Shown here: positions 60,204-64,000 of the stretch, piece after piece
Numbering within the stretch: the first letter of the stretch is position 1
How the letters are laid out: every line of letters begins with the position of its first letter
From: JAABRU01 sp050180235
GTDB lineage: Bacteria; Desulfobacterota; Desulfobacteria; Desulfobacterales; Desulfococcaceae
Reading direction: 5' to 3'
Length of the DNA: 64,000 nucleotides
NCBI GenBank assembly: GCA_050180235.1
Contig: JBFXEJ010000006.1
Coordinates: 47,176 to 111,175 of the forward strand
The notes under the pieces: generated by a model
Told to the model about the DNA's origin: nothing
Databases searched by the model: none
The model's input: the letters and a program-made list of their open reading frames with translations, nothing else
Position numbers and translations under genes: made by a program

Positions 60204-60291
60204 GCCTGGGTGGCGGAACTGGTAGACGCAAGGGACTTAAAATCCCTCGGAGCTCAGCTCTGTACGGGTTCAATTCCCGTCTCAGGTACCA
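60204..60291 (+). tRNA. tRNA-Leu (anticodon UAA)
   Basis: An 88-nt type II tRNA with encoded CCA. The acceptor arms GCCTGGG and CTCAGGT pair with two G-U contacts. The D-arm region has GGCGGAACTGGTAGACGC; the anticodon stem AGGGA/TCCCT encloses loop CTTAAAA (anticodon TAA). A long variable arm GGAGCTCAGCTCT and the T-arm ACGGGTTCAATTCCCGT are present. Confidence 0.95.
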
Positions 60292-60299
60292 TAATATCA

Positions 60300-60329
60300 G
60301 GGAGTTAGCAATATTGAAGACTCCCTTTT
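60300..60329 (+). terminator. Terminator after tRNA-Leu
   Basis: GGGAGT and ACTCCC form a short stem with a 14-base loop followed by TTTT, nine bases after the CCA end of the tRNA. Confidence 0.55.
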
Positions 60330-60383
60330 CTTATTTCATACGGTAAAAAAACATTACAATTCCCGTACAAAACCGGCATTACA

Positions 60384-60433
60384 GTCTTTTTTCCGGGCGG
60401 ATTTCTTGCCGAAATACCGCCCGGAAAAAAGAC
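60384..60433. terminator. Strong bidirectional hairpin terminator, first of two
   Basis: GTCTTTTTTCCGGGCGG and CCGCCCGGAAAAAAGAC are perfect 17-bp inverted repeats with T-runs and A-runs in the stem. It separates tRNA-Leu from the phage genes. A CAATTCCCGT decamer at 60357-60366 repeats the T-arm sequence of the tRNA at 60271-60280. Confidence 0.75.
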
Positions 60434-60443
60434 TTTCATGCCG

Positions 60444-60494
60444 GAAAAAGTCCGGACAGCTGCAGGCTACGCCTTACGCTGTCCGGACTTTTTC
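60444..60494. terminator. Strong bidirectional hairpin terminator, second of two
   Basis: GAAAAAGTCCGGACAGC and GCTGTCCGGACTTTTTC are perfect 17-bp inverted repeats. The right arm is part of the last codons of the phage gene ending at 60467. Confidence 0.75.
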
Positions 60495-60793
60495 ATAGAA
60501 AACAGACGATAAAGACCAAGTATATGTCCGGAAGAGCCGGATTTGTCATCTTCACCGGAAGGACTCTGTTTAACCCCATCTGTATTCCCATCACTTTTGG
60601 GAGGATCAGCAGGGGGAACGGAAACAGGGGGGGAATCAATATCTCCCAAAAGAAACAGAGCGCCCTTAAGGAAGCTGTCATACCTGCGTTTGTCAGAATT
60701 GCCAAACCCCTCAGCTTTTAATCTGTCGTCATATATCTTGAAAACCCTGTACTGCTCATCATCAACCTTAAATTGGATCGCCCTGTCCGTCAT
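60467..60793 (-). CDS. Small phage protein downstream of Zot
   Basis: A protein of 108 residues overlapping the Zot gene end by 26 bases, so translationally coupled. The N-terminal half (MTDRAIQFKVDDEQYRVFKI, YDSFLKGALFLLGD) is helical; the rest is a Pro/Ser/Asp-rich linker (PPVSVPPADPPKSDG, SGEDDKSGSS). There is no known domain. Position at the end of the morphogenesis cluster suggests a phage-specific accessory or regulatory protein. The terminator hairpin lies within its stop region. Confidence 0.6.
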   Translation of the reverse strand: MTDRAIQFKVDDEQYRVFKIYDDRLKAEGFGNSDKRRYDSFLKGALFLLGDIDSPPVSVPPADPPKSDGNTDGVKQSPSGEDDKSGSSGHILGLYRLFSMKKSGQRKA

Positions 60794-61859
60794 TAATCAC
60801 CCCACCAATATATTTGTTTGTAAAAGAATCATCTGTGCGCGGCTGTCCATAATCCTTTTCAACAGGAATATCATACATCGCATAGAATCTGTGCTTACTG
60901 CTTACAGGATCCAGAAAAACCTCAACTTTTTTCGGAAACTGATCAAACCGGTAGAAATCGGAAGTTTCCCGATCAAAAAGATACACAACATCCCCAACCC
61001 AATATTCAGCAAGCCGGATCCTCTTTTCAACAGTCTCAATCTTTTTTTTCTCAGAATCAGACTTTTTATCAACTTTGGGAACCGAAGCTGACGAAACAGG
61101 AGCCGGGACTGCAGAGCCGGCAGGCAAAGATTCAGAAACCGCAGAAACTTCTGATTTTTTTTCCTTAGGCCCATACAGATTAGAAGCCTTCCAAAGCAGA
61201 AAGCAGAAAAGAAGCCCAAGTATAAGGAAAACAGGAATAAAGGGATTGCTGATCTTTGAAGTCTCTTTTTTGTCCTGCGAGGTATAAAGAGAAAATATAT
61301 CTTTCTTCTTTGGAAAGAACCTGGACTTAATTTTGGCCCGGCCAACGCGGTACTGATAATGAAAAGGACCAAAACTCAGAACGCGGGGCATAGCCCTGCA
61401 TTCATACTCAGAAAGCCGGACTATGGAACTGTGGACCTGTGATTTGTCCTGTGCGATAATAAAAATGTCACACCCAAGATGACGGCAGCGCCTGAAAAAT
61501 TTCTTGACACACTCGACATCCCGGCCGGTAAGAAATTCAGGAGAAAAATAATCAGCAGCTTCATCTATGAAATAAAGAACCTGAAAATCTTTGTACTGAT
61601 CTTTAAGAAAAAATTCCTGAAAATCAAAATCAAAGAAAGAAATAATTTTGGATCTGAAATCATCACCGGGAATCTGCTCAATCAGATCATCCAGATTAAT
61701 ATGCGAAAGCTTCAGACCCCGAATATTGGAAATAAGAAGAATTCCATCTTTAAGAACATAATGCCCATCCTTTTTTATGCAGTAATCACGGGCAATCATA
61801 TAAGTGGCACCGTAGGATTTTCCTGCACCCAGAACACCGGTATGAAAATAGATCGCCAT
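60768..61859 (-). CDS. Zot-domain inovirus morphogenesis ATPase (pI-like)
   Basis: A protein of 363 residues. The Walker A is GVLGAGKSYGA near residue 8, and the Walker B is VLYFIDEAADYF at about 95-106, followed by RHLGCDIFIIAQDKSQV and RLSEYECRAMPR, the Zot core. A single transmembrane helix (FIPVFLILGLLFCFLLW) near residues 208-228 is followed by a periplasmic part of about 130 residues. This is the inner-membrane ATPase that exports and assembles filamentous phage. The gene begins one base after the upstream membrane gene's stop, in a compact phage operon. Confidence 0.9.
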   Translation of the reverse strand: MAIYFHTGVLGAGKSYGATYMIARDYCIKKDGHYVLKDGILLISNIRGLKLSHINLDDLIEQIPGDDFRSKIISFFDFDFQEFFLKDQYKDFQVLYFIDEAADYFSPEFLTGRDVECVKKFFRRCRHLGCDIFIIAQDKSQVHSSIVRLSEYECRAMPRVLSFGPFHYQYRVGRAKIKSRFFPKKKDIFSLYTSQDKKETSKISNPFIPVFLILGLLFCFLLWKASNLYGPKEKKSEVSAVSESLPAGSAVPAPVSSASVPKVDKKSDSEKKKIETVEKRIRLAEYWVGDVVYLFDRETSDFYRFDQFPKKVEVFLDPVSSKHRFYAMYDIPVEKDYGQPRTDDSFTNKYIGGVINDGQGDPI

Positions 61860-62201
61860 TTATCTTTTAATCATCCTGATAGAAAAAGAAACCATAAGAA
61901 AGGAGAGCAGCACAGCCAGACACTGGGGAAGCCGGAAGCAGTCTCCAAGAAAAGCCCCGAAGCCAAGAAGACTAACAGACTGCGGAGAATAAGTCCCCTG
62001 GGAAATCATCCGCTGTATTTCTGTCTGTATCAGTTCCATAAAAAAAGTCTGCACTTCAAGCCAGACCCGGAAAAGGACAACAGGCATTATAACAGTGGCA
62101 AAGAGAAGATACAGAAATTTCTTAACCGCCAGACCGACCAAAAAAATGCCGAGATACCGAGTCGCAAAAACACCAAGAAAGCCAATGACAGCCTGGAACA
62201 T
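61860..62201 (-). CDS. Inovirus minor coat-like membrane protein (pVI/DUF2523-like)
   Basis: A protein of 113 residues with three hydrophobic segments (AVIGFLGVFATRYLGIFLVG, FLYLLFATVIMPVVLF, LAVLLSFLMVSFSI). Size, membrane content and position between the adsorption protein and the Zot ATPase match the pVI-like protein of inoviruses, which caps the virion end. There is no separate family motif. It abuts Zot by one base and follows the adsorption gene by eight. Confidence 0.8.
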   Translation of the reverse strand: MFQAVIGFLGVFATRYLGIFLVGLAVKKFLYLLFATVIMPVVLFRVWLEVQTFFMELIQTEIQRMISQGTYSPQSVSLLGFGAFLGDCFRLPQCLAVLLSFLMVSFSIRMIKR

Positions 62202-62209
62202 AATTTCAC

Positions 62210-64000
62210 CTATGATTTAAGCAAAAGAAGCATTCCCCAAAGATAAACTGTGGCAAGAAAAACATTACCGACTATACGGAGAGTACCCTCATATTTGCAC
62301 ATATCAAACTCAACCCGGACAGTTTTTTTGATAAGATTGAAAGAAGCAGAAAAATTGCATTGAGAATCAGAAACATCAACACCAATACCCTGCAAAAGTC
62401 CGGAAAAAGAATTCTGCAGAGTGGTAAAATGTGCAGTAAAAAACTGAGCAAAAGCAGATTTATTGCCGGTAAGATCAGTATCATAGTCAACTGTCTTATC
62501 TATAGCTTCAAAAGAAGTGTTTATTCCGTTAAGGGCAGACTCCGCAGACGATTTTGCAGAGGAAGCAGACTGTTTTTCAGATTCAAATGTATTATTCAAA
62601 GTATCCAGTTTCGCATTTGTGGCATTAATTTTTTCATTTGTTGTAACAAGCTTATTTTCAACTTCAGTAACAGCAGCTTTAACACTGCCTTTATCACCAA
62701 CCAAACCCTTAATAACATCAGTCATTTTTCCGTCAATACTTTTGGAGGCGACAGCAGTATCAGAAGCCAAAGAAATCTGTTTACCCTGATCATCCTCCTT
62801 GCTCCAATTTCCAGCAAGAGTCCCATCCGGATTATTGGGATCAACCGGAGTATCAGGAACACAGCCGGGAATAGGATCAAACTGACATTTCCCATTTTTG
62901 CACCAGTCTTTAGTACATTTATTTTTGTCATTGCACTGGCCATCTAAAGTACATTCGAAATCAGGATCAGTTGGATCTTTAGGAGCATCTTCATTACCGT
63001 CACCATCTTCATCTTTATTACAATTGGGGACAGGATAAGATACACAAAATCCGTTAACACAAATATTATCAGTACAGGGATCACCATCCTGGCAGTCAGA
63101 AGAACCGTTAGGGCATAATCCAGACTTAGGATTATGATGAAAAGAGCATCTCCTGCCCTCAGAAGTGTCAATACATTTTCCGGTAACAGAAACATCAGGA
63201 GATATGCACTCAGAATCATCAACGCAGTTTTCCTTACAACCAAGAAAAAGCGCTCCGGAAGTTATAGGATTGCTGCATTCTCCAGTAGAAATATTGCAAA
63301 CATCATCGGTACATATATCATCATCATTGCAATCTGCAGAACCATTGCAGCGTCCGGGATTGCAATCCTCCCCCAAATCAAAATGATAGCACATGGAATT
63401 AAGACATATATCATCAGTACAAGGGTCTTTATCATCACAAAGAGAACTATCATTTCCGCAATTCTCACGGCATCCAAGAATCTCTTTATACTGACATTTA
63501 CCACTAACACAAGTTTGATCAGTACAGGGATCACTGTCATCACAATCATCATTTTTTGTACAGACATTGCAATTTTTTATTGGATAATGCTTACATTCAT
63601 CACCGACCAAAACATCATCAGTGCATGGATTTTCATCATTGCAGGAAAAAGCGGCAGGCTTAAAAGATGCCGTACAATGCCCGGCAACGGAAGAACCATT
63701 TTCAGATCCAATCATACAAGTGACAGAATTACCGGAAACCGTACAATATTCATTACAATCCCACTCAACAACATCCCACAAATTTGGAGAGGCGATAAGG
63801 GAAACCGCACAGCCGCATTCAGGCAGGATCGCCTGCCATGATCCCGGCCCGGTGACAGCATGACCGCAGGCAGTGCCCGATACACTGCCGGAACCCGAAA
63901 CAGAAAGATTGAAAGTTGAGGGAGAGCAGGGCTGACAAGCAGGATTTGTACAATCCCTAACAGTCATATCAACAGAATAAATGGTATTGCAAGAATAACT
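62210..64000 (-). CDS. Inovirus adsorption-like protein with Cys-rich Asp repeats (5' end outside window)
   Basis: At least 597 residues; the frame is open at the right edge, so the signal peptide is probably missing. It contains about six repeats of the form C-xD-x-DPCTDDxCxxGxC (CDDSDPCTDQTCVSGKCQ, CDDKDPCTDDICLNSMC, CNDDDICTDDVCN, CQDGDPCTDNICVNGFC, CNDKNKCTKDWCKNGKC), reminiscent of calcium-binding Asp-rich, disulfide-linked modules. A coiled-coil-like region follows (SVKAAVTEVENKLVTTNEKI), then a C-terminal membrane helix (VFLATVYLWGMLLLLKS). Its place upstream of pVI and Zot is that of pIII, the receptor-binding and virion-release protein. These repeats would be an unusual pIII-type ectodomain. 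Confidence 0.7.
   Translation of the reverse strand, partial: SYSCNTIYSVDMTVRDCTNPACQPCSPSTFNLSVSGSGSVSGTACGHAVTGPGSWQAILPECGCAVSLIASPNLWDVVEWDCNEYCTVSGNSVTCMIGSENGSSVAGHCTASFKPAAFSCNDENPCTDDVLVGDECKHYPIKNCNVCTKNDDCDDSDPCTDQTCVSGKCQYKEILGCRENCGNDSSLCDDKDPCTDDICLNSMCYHFDLGEDCNPGRCNGSADCNDDDICTDDVCNISTGECSNPITSGALFLGCKENCVDDSECISPDVSVTGKCIDTSEGRRCSFHHNPKSGLCPNGSSDCQDGDPCTDNICVNGFCVSYPVPNCNKDEDGDGNEDAPKDPTDPDFECTLDGQCNDKNKCTKDWCKNGKCQFDPIPGCVPDTPVDPNNPDGTLAGNWSKEDDQGKQISLASDTAVASKSIDGKMTDVIKGLVGDKGSVKAAVTEVENKLVTTNEKINATNAKLDTLNNTFESEKQSASSAKSSAESALNGINTSFEAIDKTVDYDTDLTGNKSAFAQFFTAHFTTLQNSFSGLLQGIGVDVSDSQCNFSASFNLIKKTVRVEFDMCKYEGTLRIVGNVFLATVYLWGMLLLLKS

Noticed and set aside
61479..62246. A 255-codon plus-strand frame in the phage region
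   Set aside because: It is antisense to Zot and the pVI-like gene, with a Lys/Asn/Ile-rich composition and no motif.

Overview
The window looks like a chromosomal segment of a large-genome Gram-negative bacterium, most plausibly a Desulfobacterota (sulfate-reducer-like) organism. This is inference, resting on the purL/purQ arrangement, a PurF with the extra cysteines of the Fe-S type, ParC, RseP and Dxr of proteobacterial type, and the heavy load of toxin-antitoxin (TA) modules, IS630 elements and short palindromic repeats. No rRNA or taxonomic marker is present. One tRNA, Leu(UAA), lies at 60204-60291.

Layout. (1) 1-3.9 kb, minus strand: two tandem paralogous restriction-modification enzymes resembling type ISP/IIG single-chain enzymes without a helicase; the first runs off the left edge. 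(2) 4.0-9.7 kb, minus strand: a pseudopilin-like protein, an exported dual-specificity phosphatase, a GAF-PAS histidine kinase overlapping a REC-GGDEF response regulator, and a permease plus binding protein of a polar amino acid ABC transporter without its ATPase. (3) 10.1-12.4 kb: parC. (4) 12.6-18.4 kb: an AT-rich, all-plus-strand row of small cassettes separated by attC-like sites, that is an integron cassette cluster without a functional integrase. It carries a lipoprotein, several TA modules, a broken TIR gene and a broken toxin, and ends in an IS630 transposase relic. (5) 19.4-21.8 kb: dxr and rseP. (6) 22.3-29.5 kb: two closely similar ~1,065-residue restriction/methyltransferase enzymes flanking a higBA module, followed by a PIN toxin pair. 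(7) 30.7-34.5 kb: purL-purQ. (8) 34.8-39.0 kb: a TIR-ATPase and a membrane ATPase with a glycine-rich repeat segment, separated by a 164-bp triplication; this is a candidate two-gene defence module. (9) 39.6-41.8 kb: an RlmL-type rRNA methyltransferase with a repeat-derived insertion, and an EamA transporter. (10) 42.2-44.3 kb: repeats, an isolated attC-bearing cassette and an MNT-HEPN pair. (11) carB, then a second TA-rich stretch (47.7-53.5 kb) in which several toxins are frameshifted or missing while the antitoxins stay intact. (12) 53.6-58.7 kb: purF, a radical SAM gene, ptsH-ptsI and smpB. (13) An IS630 element with TA target duplication, tRNA-Leu(UAA), tandem terminators, and the end of a filamentous-phage (inovirus) prophage with a Zot/pI protein and a cysteine-rich adsorption-like protein that continues past the right edge.

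Together, ordinary housekeeping genes (purine and pyrimidine synthesis, topoisomerase IV, isoprenoid synthesis, PTS-type phosphorelay, trans-translation) are separated by accessory blocks rich in defence genes, TA modules and mobile DNA. Several families of ~100-bp palindromic repeats recur across the window and often sit directly at gene ends.
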